Translations under genes and position numbers: made by a program
Shown: positions 7,259 to 13,806 of the stretch, one piece after another
Numbering within the stretch: the first letter of the stretch is position 1
Layout: each line of letters begins with the position of its first letter
Notes under the pieces: model-generated
Told to the model about the DNA's origin: nothing
What the model saw: the letters and a program-made list of their open reading frames with translations, nothing else
Databases searched by the model: none
DNA from: Candidatus Aenigmatarchaeota archaeon
GTDB lineage: Archaea > Aenigmatarchaeota > Aenigmatarchaeia > CG10238-14 > SCSR01
NCBI GenBank assembly: GCA_016213525.1
Contig: JACRAE010000002.1
Span: 1 to 35,663, forward strand
Direction: 5' to 3'
Length of the DNA stretch: 35,663 nucleotides

Positions 7259-7783
7259 TTACTCAACGATTATCTTGCCGAAGACTTTCGAGTCGTCGTG
7301 GTCGTGGTAGTTCCACGACCCCTTCTCGCCGAACGTGAAGGACCACGACTTACCATCTGCGATCCCGCCGCAGGAGTCAAATATGGCGTCCTTCTCGGAC
7401 GTGCCGCACTTCTCTATGTTCGAGCCGGGGTAGACGGTGTGGGTCGGGTGGAACGCCGAAGCGGGCCATCTGTTCGAGCCGTCGACCGCCAGGAACGTCA
7501 CGGTCTCGCCGGCCTTTACCGTGAGAGAGTCGGGCGAGAAGCCGGACGAGGACATCTCCACAACGTGCGCCGCAGAAGCCTCCGCCGGGGTCGGACTTTC
7601 GGCCTTGGTGACCTCTGCGGTCGCGACGGCGTTGACTCCGACCCCTATGTTTCTCGAGTCCTCTTGCACCTTCTCGGCCTGGACGGTCTGCACCGCCTCC
7701 GAGGGGGACTGGTTCATGACGAAGAATCCCGCCGCCAGTGCCGCAACGGCCACGACTGCAATCAAAATCATCTTAGAGTCCAT
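7259..7783 (-). CDS. Membrane-anchored cupredoxin-like protein
   Basis: 174 residues from the ATG at 7783, which lies 1 nt after the upstream stop. An N-terminal hydrophobic segment (about 4-22) is followed by a Ser/Glu/Ala-rich linker and a cupredoxin beta sandwich (about 75-174). It includes GFSPDSLTVKAGETVTF, WPASAFHPTHTVYPG and a terminal WNYHDHDDSKVFGKIIVE. Copper-coordinating His are likely (HPTH and YHDHD), but the Cys of classical type 1 blue-copper sites is not at its usual place. It resembles the WPAS-HPTH subgroup seen in many archaea and bacteria. It probably acts outside the membrane in copper binding or electron transfer. Two Cys in the middle (KCGTSE, DSCGG) could form a disulfide. 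Confidence 0.82.
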   Translation of the reverse strand: MDSKMILIAVVAVAALAAGFFVMNQSPSEAVQTVQAEKVQEDSRNIGVGVNAVATAEVTKAESPTPAEASAAHVVEMSSSGFSPDSLTVKAGETVTFLAVDGSNRWPASAFHPTHTVYPGSNIEKCGTSEKDAIFDSCGGIADGKSWSFTFGEKGSWNYHDHDDSKVFGKIIVE

Positions 7784-7784
7784 A

Positions 7785-8339
7785 TCAGCCGAACCTTTTC
7801 GAGACCACCAGAGTCTTCTCGTCGGACCATATCTCCTTCCCGCCCACCACCGCATGGGCCCTGTAGTAGTACGTGCCGGCCTCCAGGATGGTCATGGAGT
7901 CGGAGAAGGAGCCGGGGACCTCGCCGTCGAAGAACCTCCCGGCCTTCCTGTAGTCGGTGTAGGCAGCGGGCGACGGCACGGACCTGGTGTCATAATGGAT
8001 TGCGGTGTGAGATATCGGGACCTCGTCGCCGGAGTCTACCTTCCAGATGAAGGACACCGGCGTGTTGGTGTACGCCGACGACGGGGAGTTCACGAGCGAT
8101 ATGTACGCCAGCGTCTCCTGCTCTTCGGCGACCGCCTCCGCCTGCTCCTGCCCGACCTGCTCGGCCGGTGCCTGACCGTTCGGCGGCGTCAGGAAGCTCG
8201 TCTGGCTCAGCATTATGCCCGAGACCACCACGACGGCGAGTATGCCGGCTATAATGTACATGTTCTGCTTGTTGCTCACCTTTGCGCTCTTCGCGGCCGG
8301 CTTTGCACGCCTAGAATTCTTCTTTTTGATGTCTCGCAC
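7785..8339 (-). CDS. Membrane-anchored protein with an extracytoplasmic beta-sandwich domain
   Basis: 184 residues from a GTG at 8339 placed by a strong TATA box at 8363-8370. Residues 1-25 are highly basic, about 27-46 is a transmembrane helix (MYIIAGILAVVVVSGIML), and a Glu/Gln/Ala-rich linker follows. A domain from about 78 to 184 (PVSFIWKV, AIHYDTRS, GTYYYRAHAV, EIWSDEKTLVV) has an FN3/Ig-like strand pattern. No metal site is obvious beyond a few His. It is first in the operon with the cupredoxin-like and Rieske genes (gaps of 1 and 2 nt), which suggests a shared redox or metal role at the membrane. The family is not recognised by name. Confidence 0.75.
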   Translation of the reverse strand: MRDIKKKNSRRAKPAAKSAKVSNKQNMYIIAGILAVVVVSGIMLSQTSFLTPPNGQAPAEQVGQEQAEAVAEEQETLAYISLVNSPSSAYTNTPVSFIWKVDSGDEVPISHTAIHYDTRSVPSPAAYTDYRKAGRFFDGEVPGSFSDSMTILEAGTYYYRAHAVVGGKEIWSDEKTLVVSKRFG

Positions 8340-8362
8340 CTAAGCCCTGTTCGCTGCGGGCG

Positions 8363-8370
8363 TATATAAA
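8363..8370 (-). promoter_or_regulatory. TATA box of the cupredoxin/Rieske operon
   Basis: Minus-strand TTTATATA is centred 27-28 nt before the GTG at 8339. It is one of the best TATA boxes in the window and implies a leaderless GTG-initiated operon mRNA. Confidence 0.6.
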
Positions 8371-8380
8371 GTTTTTTTAT

Positions 8381-9142
8381 TCACGCCTCGAAGAAGCCGT
8401 GCGCCACGTGCCCCGTGTACCAGATGACGGCTATGCCTACGATCACGAGCGCTATCTGCAGCGCGGACCTGCTCATGACGACCGTCCTCTTCGTCTCCGG
8501 GATGAGGTCGGACGCGGCTATGTAGATGAACGCGCCCGCGGCGAACGCGAGCATCGGCGACACCAGTCCCTCGACCTGGGTCAGGAAGAAGTACGCGATG
8601 ACCGCCCCCACGACGGAGAACATCGCGGAGGTGACGTTGAAGAGCACGACCCTCGACTTCTTCATCCCTCCCCTGATCAGGAGGCCGAAGTCGCTTATCT
8701 CCTGCGGTATCTCGTGCATGATTATCGCGATGAAGGCCGGCACCCCAATCTGCGGCGAGACGACGAAGGCGGCGGCTATGATGACGCCGTCTATGAAGTT
8801 GTGTATCGAGTCCCCGATGAGGACCAGGGCGTTGAACGGGTGGTGGTGCTCCTTCTCGCCGTATGTGTGGTGGTGGTGCCAGATGAGGAATTTCTCGATG
8901 AAGAAGAAGACCAGCATGCCGGCCAGGACTCCCACGAACACGACCTCCGTATCCCCGGTCTCGAGGGCCTCCGGCAGGAAGTCCAAGAACGCCGATGCGA
9001 GGAGGGCGCCTATGGCGAACGCGACTATCCCGAACGACAGCCTGTGCGCCAGCTTGCTGCTCCTCAGGAGGAGGAGGCCGCCGGTCAGCCCTATCAGGCT
9101 GCTTACAATCACGAAGACGAGTATCTCGAAGAGCTCCGCCAT
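8381..9142 (-). CDS. ZIP family metal transporter
   Basis: 253 residues with about eight transmembrane helices. The ZIP core signatures are visible in TM4 and TM5: HNFIDG and HEIPQE, whose His, Asp and Glu form the binuclear metal site. A His-rich loop (HHHHTYGEKEHHH) precedes TM4, as in zinc importers. ZIP proteins bring Zn, Fe or Mn into the cytoplasm, so this may oppose the CDF exporter at 1406-2287. The start ATG lies 26 nt from a TATA box at 9164-9172. The gene diverges from the aIF2-alpha gene. Confidence 0.94.
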   Translation of the reverse strand: MAELFEILVFVIVSSLIGLTGGLLLLRSSKLAHRLSFGIVAFAIGALLASAFLDFLPEALETGDTEVVFVGVLAGMLVFFFIEKFLIWHHHHTYGEKEHHHPFNALVLIGDSIHNFIDGVIIAAAFVVSPQIGVPAFIAIIMHEIPQEISDFGLLIRGGMKKSRVVLFNVTSAMFSVVGAVIAYFFLTQVEGLVSPMLAFAAGAFIYIAASDLIPETKRTVVMSRSALQIALVIVGIAVIWYTGHVAHGFFEA

Positions 9143-9163
9143 GGGGCTTACTTGTGATTCGTG

Positions 9164-9172
9164 ATATTTATT
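9164..9172 (-). promoter_or_regulatory. TATA box for the ZIP gene
   Basis: Minus-strand AATAAATAT is centred 26 nt before the ATG at 9142. Confidence 0.5.
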
Positions 9173-9180
9173 ACGAGTGG

Positions 9181-9186
9181 TTTAAG
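9181..9186 (+). promoter_or_regulatory. TATA box for the aIF2-alpha gene
   Basis: TTTAAG is centred about 27 nt before the ATG at 9211. It supports that start over longer reading frames that run back into the ZIP gene. Confidence 0.5.
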
Positions 9187-9210
9187 AGCCTCGGGCGGCA
9201 TTATCTTTCT

Positions 9211-9978
9211 ATGGTCAAGAGGCAGGGCTTCCCGGAGCTGAACGAGCTCGTCATGTGCACCGTGAAGAGGATAACCCCCTACGCCGCGTGGTGCAACCTC
9301 GACGAGTACGGGGTGGAGGGGATGATACACATCTCCGAGTCGGCCGCGAAGTGGGTGCACGACATCCGCGACTTCGTCAAGCAGGACAAGCAGTATGTGG
9401 CAAAGGTCGTGAGGATCGAGGCAGACAAGAACCTCGTCAACCTTTCCCTGAAGAGGCTCTCCAAGCGCGACGAGAAGGAGAAGATCAACTCGTTCAAGCG
9501 CGCCCAGCAGGCCGAGAAGATGCTCGAGCAGGCCGGAAAGCAAATCGACAAGAGCGTGGATGAGTCCTACGAGGAGATTGGGTATTTGTTGCAGGACAAG
9601 TTCGGAGAGCTCTTCACCGCGTTCGAGGAGGCCAGGAAGGACCCGACCGCGCTGGAGAAGGCGGGAGTTCCGAAGAAGTGGAGCGACCTGCTGCTCCCGA
9701 TAATAGAGAAGGCGATAAAGGAGAAGGAGATCGTCATCAAGGCGGACCTGGAGCTGAAGAGCTACGAGGGGGACGGCGTGCAGAGGGTCAGGCAGGCGGT
9801 CGCCGAGATAGAGAAGGCGGGGCTGAAGGTCAGCTACATATCCGCGCCGAAGTACATGGCCGAGATGACGAGCAAGGATCCGAAGGAGGACGAGAAGAAG
9901 ACCGTCGCCTTCCTCGAGACCGTGGCCGCGAAGGCGAAGCAGGCCAAGATAGAGTTCTCGTACAAGATAGTGAAGTAG
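9211..9978 (+). CDS. Translation initiation factor aIF2, alpha subunit
   Basis: 255 residues, normal for archaeal aIF2-alpha. Residues about 5-80 form the S1/OB domain (NELVMCTVKRITPYAAWCNL, GVEGMIHISE, VNLSLKRLSKRDEKEK). A helical domain (about 85-170) and a C-terminal alpha/beta domain that contacts the gamma subunit (VIKADLELKSYEGDGVQRVR) follow. aIF2 delivers initiator Met-tRNA to the small subunit. Longer in-frame reading back to 8995 is rejected because it would enter the ZIP gene and lose the promoter. Nop10 and PAC2 genes follow, a common archaeal neighbourhood, here with a kinase gene in between. Confidence 0.96.
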   Translation: MVKRQGFPELNELVMCTVKRITPYAAWCNLDEYGVEGMIHISESAAKWVHDIRDFVKQDKQYVAKVVRIEADKNLVNLSLKRLSKRDEKEKINSFKRAQQAEKMLEQAGKQIDKSVDESYEEIGYLLQDKFGELFTAFEEARKDPTALEKAGVPKKWSDLLLPIIEKAIKEKEIVIKADLELKSYEGDGVQRVRQAVAEIEKAGLKVSYISAPKYMAEMTSKDPKEDEKKTVAFLETVAAKAKQAKIEFSYKIVK

Positions 9979-10020
9979 CCCCGGGCAAAAGTTGAAAAAC
10001 CCCGATTTTCACGATAGTAT

Positions 10021-10584
10021 ATGGAAAGGATATCGTTCTGCATAGTCGGTCCGCAGGGGGCGGGCAAGAGCACGGTCGCATCCTACTTGAAGACAGTTTT
10101 CCCGGACTACGAGGTCATAAGCTCCGGTTCGCTCTGGGACGAGATACTCGGCAAGCACCTCACCCACTACGAGAGGACCGTGGAGCAGAAGAAGATAGTC
10201 GCGGAGAAGGGCGAGGCCTTCTTCGTCCAGTTCATGACGGACAAGATAAGGAGGGCGAGGGAGGCGGACCCGGGGCTCGGCTTCATAGTCGAGGGCGTGC
10301 GCAGCAGGGAGGTCCTCGAGGCGCTCCGCTACTTCTTCGGGCCCGAGATGTTCTTCCTCTGGGTCTCCGCCGCCGACGGCACGAGGATGAGGAGGTCGGA
10401 GAAGAGGGGCGACGAGAACGACTTTCAGGACAGGGAGAGGAGGGACGAGGAGCAGTTCCACGTCAAGGCCCTCAGGGAGCTCTGCGACGCCTCCATAGCC
10501 AACGACTCGGACGACAAGGAGGTCGTCTATCGGGAGGTCGACCTCATAGTCGACGGCCTGCACGTGACCAGGATCTCCGACTGA
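10021..10584 (+). CDS. P-loop nucleotide kinase, dephospho-CoA kinase-like (UPF0200-type)
   Basis: 187 residues. The Walker A is GPQGAGKST at 10-18. [16 protein letters not shown] (about 97-112) looks like the Walker B/substrate-binding strand and helix of COG0237/UPF0200 proteins. An Arg/Asp/Glu-rich lid follows ([20 protein letters not shown]), and the C-terminal VDLIVDG strand is also typical. In archaea this family has been tied to nucleotide or dephospho-CoA phosphorylation, but the substrate of UPF0200 members is not settled. It lies between the aIF2-alpha and Nop10 genes on the same strand, 42 nt after the former, with a weak A-rich TATA candidate. Confidence 0.82.
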   Translation: MERISFCIVGPQGAGKSTVASYLKTVFPDYEVISSGSLWDEILGKHLTHYERTVEQKKIVAEKGEAFFVQFMTDKIRRAREADPGLGFIVEGVRSREVLEALRYFFGPEMFFLWVSAADGTRMRRSEKRGDENDFQDRERRDEEQFHVKALRELCDASIANDSDDKEVVYREVDLIVDGLHVTRISD

Positions 10585-10601
10585 CGCCCTTCTCGGCAAG
10601 T

Positions 10602-10608
10602 GTAAATA
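10602..10608 (+). promoter_or_regulatory. TATA-like box for nop10/PAC2
   Basis: GTAAATA is centred 27 nt before the ATG of nop10 at 10632, so nop10 and the PAC2 gene may have their own promoter. Confidence 0.45.
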
Positions 10609-10631
10609 GCGGCGGGGCGATATTCCCAGTT

Positions 10632-10799
10632 ATGAAGATGCGGAAATGCCCGGAGTGCGGGACATACACCTTTAAGCAGGATTGCGCGAAATGTAGTGTT
10701 AAGACAATCAATCCTGCGCCGCCCAGGTTCTCACCCGAGGACAAGTATGGCGAGTACCGCAGGAGGACGATGTTTGAAAATGGCAACAAAGATAATTGA
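10632..10799 (+). CDS. H/ACA ribonucleoprotein subunit Nop10
   Basis: 55 residues. The N-terminal zinc ribbon has CPEC (C6, C9) and a second pair DCAKC (C18, C21). The family hallmark [16 protein letters not shown] follows at about 30-45. Nop10 joins Cbf5, Gar1 and L7Ae in H/ACA particles that make pseudouridine in rRNA, bracing Cbf5. The last 20 nt overlap the start of the PAC2 gene in another frame, so the two are translationally coupled. Confidence 0.97.
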   Translation: MKMRKCPECGTYTFKQDCAKCSVKTINPAPPRFSPEDKYGEYRRRTMFENGNKDN

Positions 10800-11580
10800 G
10801 TTCGAGAAGCCGAAGCTGAAGAACCCGATTTTTATAGAGGGTCTGCCGGGCGTGGGCAACGTGGGCAGGATAGCCGCCGGCTACATAGTCGAGGAGCTCG
10901 GCGCCAAGAAGTTCGCGGAGCTGCACTCGTCGCACTTCATGCCGTTCGTCCTTCTCCACCAGTCCTCGGCCGTGCACGTGCTGAAGAACGAGTTCTACTA
11001 CTGGAAGGCCAAGAAGAAGGGCCAGAGGGACGTCATAATTTTGATAGGCGACTCGCAGTCCATCGACCCGGAGGGGCACTACGAGATCTGCGAGGAGGTC
11101 CTGAAGTACGTCTCCTCGATGGGCGTGAAGGACATGATAACCCTCGCCGGCCTCAGCATAGGCGAGGCGCCGAAGAAGCCGAAGGTCATAGGCGCGGTCA
11201 GCGACCCATCCCTCGTCAAGAAGTATTCTGGCGTGGGGATAGACTTCGACGCGGGCTCCAGGGTGGGGACGATAGTCGGCGCGAGCGGCCTGCTGGTGGG
11301 AATGGGCAAGTACTACGACGTGAGGGGCATCTGCCTGCTCGGCGAGACCGTCGGGTTCCCGATAATACCGGACCCTAAATCTGCCGAAGAGCTGATCAGG
11401 GTCCTGACCAAGATTCTGAGCGTCAAGATAGACGTCAGCCGCCTCGACAAGAAGGTCAAGGAGATGGAGGAGTTCATCAAGAAGGTCCAGAACATAGAGA
11501 GGCAGACGATGGCCCAGCTCACGAAGGGCACCCCGATAGGCAAGGGCGAGGAGAACGAGAAGCTCACGTACATAGGCTAG
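10780..11580 (+). CDS. PAC2-family proteasome assembly chaperone-like protein
   Basis: 266 residues from the ATG at 10780, inside the end of nop10. The fold signature is clear: [20 protein letters not shown] near the N-terminus, [11 protein letters not shown], a [17 protein letters not shown] segment, [11 protein letters not shown], and the late [21 protein letters not shown]-terminal coiled-coil-like helix and basic tail follow. Archaeal PbaA/PbaB and related PAC2 proteins assist or resemble proteasome assembly factors. The coupling with nop10 and aIF2-alpha matches other archaea. Confidence 0.93.
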   Translation: MATKIIEFEKPKLKNPIFIEGLPGVGNVGRIAAGYIVEELGAKKFAELHSSHFMPFVLLHQSSAVHVLKNEFYYWKAKKKGQRDVIILIGDSQSIDPEGHYEICEEVLKYVSSMGVKDMITLAGLSIGEAPKKPKVIGAVSDPSLVKKYSGVGIDFDAGSRVGTIVGASGLLVGMGKYYDVRGICLLGETVGFPIIPDPKSAEELIRVLTKILSVKIDVSRLDKKVKEMEEFIKKVQNIERQTMAQLTKGTPIGKGEENEKLTYIG

Positions 11581-11593
11581 GCTTTGCCCGAGT

Positions 11594-11923
11594 CTATATC
11601 ATGTCTTTTACAAGGTCCTTCAGCTTGTAGTTTTTCTCCCTCTCTATCGCGTCCAGGACGGACGAGTCGAAGATCATGGTCGCAGTGACGACGTTGTCCA
11701 TTTTCTTTATCTTGTCCCTTATGTCCCTGACCTCCCTGAGGCCCGCCTCCAGGCCTTCCCCCTGGTCGTACTCTACTTTCAAAAACGCGTCGTACACCCC
11801 GAAGGTGCCCATCGCCTCCTTCACGTATCCCATCTTCAGGGCATCCTTGACGAAGCCAATCGCGGGGTCCGTCTGGCCCTCCCGTACGTTCTTCATGGAG
11901 ACCAGGAAGTACGCAGAAATCAT
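11594..11923 (-). CDS. Stand-alone Lrp/AsnC-type ligand-binding (RAM) domain protein
   Basis: 109 residues from the ATG at 11923; a TTG two codons upstream is also possible. A beta-alpha-beta-beta-alpha-beta pattern typical of the C-terminal sensor domain of Lrp/AsnC regulators covers the protein: ISAYFLVSMK, VKDALKMGYVKEAMGTFG, VYDAFLKVEY, a long helix LREVRDIRDKIKKMDNV, then VTATMIFDSS. No helix-turn-helix is present, so it is a stand-alone RAM domain. Such proteins bind amino acids or partner with other regulators. It is divergent from the gene at 11975, with which it seems to share one TATA box. Confidence 0.82.
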   Translation of the reverse strand: MISAYFLVSMKNVREGQTDPAIGFVKDALKMGYVKEAMGTFGVYDAFLKVEYDQGEGLEAGLREVRDIRDKIKKMDNVVTATMIFDSSVLDAIEREKNYKLKDLVKDMI

Positions 11924-11945
11924 AACCAACAGTTAGATGACGAAT

Positions 11946-11952
11946 CTTAAAT
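11946..11952. promoter_or_regulatory. Shared bidirectional TATA box
   Basis: CTTAAAT, read as ATTTAAG on the other strand, sits at the exact midpoint of the 51-bp gap between the start codons at 11923 (minus) and 11975 (plus), 26 nt from each. No second A/T-rich box lies in the gap. See the matching finding. Confidence 0.6.
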
Positions 11953-11974
11953 GCTTGAGCTACAATCTAGTTCC

Positions 11975-12253
11975 ATGGAAATTTTGCCGAGAAAATCCTA
12001 CGGTAGGAAGCAGATCCTGGTCGACGAGATAATATGCGCCCTCGGGGACTACTACAGCGCGGCCGCCGGCGTCCTGCCGCCCGCCAAGCTCGGCCAGGTC
12101 AAGGAATATTCCGATTTCAACATCGGAATCATGGAAAGCCTCAGGGGGTCGATGCTCCTGTACGTGAAGAGCGAGAAAAACCTCGCCTCCTACCTCGACA
12201 CGGTGAAGGGCGTGACCAGGGCGCTGGTTTCCACCGCCCCTAAGAAACTTTAA
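11975..12253 (+). CDS. Small uncharacterised protein
   Basis: 92 residues, helical then beta-rich, no recognised family. The start at 11975 is preferred over an in-frame ATG at 11951, because that ATG overlaps the TATA box at 11946-11952. Conserved-looking features are an N-terminal helix rich in basic residues (RKSYGRKQILVDEIICALGD) and a Gly/Ala/Pro turn. It precedes uS2 by 26 nt, and the stop TAA overlaps the uS2 promoter. Nothing points to a function. Confidence 0.6.
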   Translation: MEILPRKSYGRKQILVDEIICALGDYYSAAAGVLPPAKLGQVKEYSDFNIGIMESLRGSMLLYVKSEKNLASYLDTVKGVTRALVSTAPKKL

Positions 12254-12256
12254 AAG
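12248..12256 (+). promoter_or_regulatory. TATA box for rpsB (uS2)
   Basis: CTTTAAAAG is centred 28 nt before the ATG at 12280 and overlaps the stop of the preceding gene. Confidence 0.5.
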
Positions 12257-12279
12257 CCTTGATTGCGTAGTAGATTTCT

Positions 12280-12936
12280 ATGGCTCAAAAGATGCTGATG
12301 ACCGAGGACGAGTACAAGGCCTCGGGTATGTACTTCGGCATGAAGCAGAGGACCGCGCAGATGAAAGACTTCATCTACAGGATACGCCCGGACGGGCTCT
12401 CGCTGCTGGACATATCGAAGATAGACCAGAGGATAAGGGGCGCTGCCAAGCTCATCGCAAAATCGCACAGGGTTCTCATTATAAGCAGGAAGAACATAGC
12501 CCAGGAGCCGATAAGGAAGTTCTGCGAGGTCACGCAGACGGGCTCCGTCACGGGCAGGTTCATGCCTGGCACGCTCACGAACTCGTCATACAAGAAGTTC
12601 GTCGAGGCCGACCTCATAATGGTCGTCGACCCGCAGGTCGACTACCAGGCCCTGAAGGAGGCCGTCGACGCGCGCGTCCCGGTGATAGGCGTGTGCGACT
12701 CCTACAACGACACGAAGAACGTCGACTTCGTCATACCCTGCAACAACAAGGGCGTCCGCTCGATTGTTACGATGTTCTGGCTGCTCGCGAGGGAGACCAT
12801 GAGGGAGAAGGGCCTCATCAAGAAGGACGAGGACTTCAAGTACAAGGTCGACGACTTCGCCAGCGGGATGCCCCTCGACGGCAGCGACGAGGAGGAGGGC
12901 GGGGACGAAGAGGGCGACGAGGGCGAGGACGAGTAG
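12280..12936 (+). CDS. rpsB: 30S ribosomal protein uS2 (S2p), archaeal type
   Basis: 218 residues. The S2 family core is visible: LDISKIDQRIRGAAKLIA, VLIISRKNIAQEP, TGRFMPGTLTN, ADLIMVVDPQVD, VPVIGVCDSYNDTKNVDFVIPCNN and GVRSIVTMFWLLARE. The archaeal/eukaryotic TGRFxPGTxTN block is clear. The C-terminal 20 residues are an acidic Asp/Glu/Gly tail. No other ribosomal genes follow in this window, so it stands apart from the usual uS2/uL13/RNA-polymerase cluster, and is downstream of an unknown small gene. Confidence 0.96.
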   Translation: MAQKMLMTEDEYKASGMYFGMKQRTAQMKDFIYRIRPDGLSLLDISKIDQRIRGAAKLIAKSHRVLIISRKNIAQEPIRKFCEVTQTGSVTGRFMPGTLTNSSYKKFVEADLIMVVDPQVDYQALKEAVDARVPVIGVCDSYNDTKNVDFVIPCNNKGVRSIVTMFWLLARETMREKGLIKKDEDFKYKVDDFASGMPLDGSDEEEGGDEEGDEGEDE

Positions 12937-12958
12937 AATTTTCTAGGGCATCCGTTTT
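12934..12958 (+). terminator. Possible terminator after rpsB
   Basis: An imperfect-length inverted repeat TAGAA-TT-TTCTA at 12934-12945 is followed by a T-tract at 12954-12958. T-runs end transcription in archaea. Confidence 0.3.
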
Positions 12959-12979
12959 TCTGGCCGGGACATTTTCGCG

Positions 12980-12986
12980 CTTAAAT
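12980..12986 (+). promoter_or_regulatory. TATA box for the gene at 13010
   Basis: CTTAAAT is centred 27 nt before the ATG. Confidence 0.5.
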
Positions 12987-13009
12987 CCGCAGTCGCAGAC
13001 TATTTTTCT

Positions 13010-13519
13010 ATGCAGTTCGACGCGACAAAGAAGCTTGCCGACATAGAGAGGGAGGCCGAGAGGATATCCTTCTCCATACACGTCGAGAAATTTTCAGGCG
13101 ATTTCAGGGACTTTTTCCGCGGATACATAGGGGAGGAGTCTAGGACCAGGACGCCGGACCTGGAGTCCACATACAGGACCGCGCTGGAGCACTGGATAGT
13201 CTCGATGCCGCACATCTATGCGACGGGCATCTGCTCCAGGGAGGAGGACGGCAGCCGCGTCCCATACGAGATGGCGGCCGACGGGTACAAGATACGCGGC
13301 TTCTACAGGGGCTTATGCCGGGCGTTCAACAAGGTGAACGGCAACACAAAGGAGTACAGCGAGATCGGGGAGGATGTGGCCGACAGGTTCTCGAAGAAAA
13401 TAATGGAGGAGCCCTCAATCCTGGACGAGATTTACAATTCGCTGGAGCACAAAAACGACGAGTCGCCCGCTAAATTCAAGGAAATCGTGGAAATTTTCAC
13501 GGAGAAGATATTTTCATAG
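13010..13519 (+). CDS. Uncharacterised soluble helical protein
   Basis: 169 residues, charged, predicted mainly helical, with no cysteine-rich or membrane region and no family I recognise. Conspicuous segments are SFSIHVEKFSGDFRDFFRGY and ALEHWIVSMPHIYATGIC. A TATA box 27 nt before the ATG and normal codon use support expression. It lies alone between uS2 and the ribonucleotide reductase, and its function is unknown. Confidence 0.65.
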   Translation: MQFDATKKLADIEREAERISFSIHVEKFSGDFRDFFRGYIGEESRTRTPDLESTYRTALEHWIVSMPHIYATGICSREEDGSRVPYEMAADGYKIRGFYRGLCRAFNKVNGNTKEYSEIGEDVADRFSKKIMEEPSILDEIYNSLEHKNDESPAKFKEIVEIFTEKIFS

Positions 13520-13725
13520 CCGCGACGTCCTGAAATTCCAACCGGCACGAAATAATTTTCTGGCGTCCGGCCGCGGGAACGGAATTTCACGCTTCACTAC
13601 GCCGGAGTTACATAATTTTTCCGCCCGAAAATCATTTATGCGATGTGGACGCACACGGAAGTATATTTTCAAATACATACATGCAAAGCACAAAAGGGTT
13701 TTAATACCTCCGTGGTCAATGTAGA
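13520..13725. other. AT-richer gap before the ribonucleotide reductase
   Basis: 206 bp with no credible gene. It contains a TATA-like CATTTATGC at about 13632-13640 that has no start codon at leaderless distance, and several short T- or A-runs. A 99-residue minus-strand reading frame here is judged a chance product. No cobalamin riboswitch core could be recognised. A small RNA is possible but not supported. Confidence 0.4.
13699..13706 (+). promoter_or_regulatory. TATA box for the ribonucleotide reductase gene
   Basis: TTTTAATA is centred near 13702-13703, which would put the transcription start at about 13727. That is next to a GTG at 13726 and 80 nt before the ATG at 13807. Confidence 0.5.
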
Positions 13726-13806
13726 GTGAACCGATTCTCATCCGCTCTTCGTTTTGAAGAACCGTCCGGAAGAAAATCGTGGTCGACACGGCAAAGGAAG
13801 CTGAAA

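Noticed and set aside
8995..9210. N-terminal extension of aIF2-alpha
   Set aside because: It would overlap the opposite-strand ZIP gene, has no aIF2-alpha similarity, and lies upstream of the TATA box at 9181.
11951..11974. Upstream ATG for the small gene at 11975
   Set aside because: It overlaps the TATA box at 11946-11952, so it would not be in the transcript.
13520..13806. Cobalamin riboswitch before the B12-dependent reductase
   Set aside because: No recognisable B12-box core or stable multi-branch structure could be found by eye. Archaeal class II reductases are seldom controlled this way.
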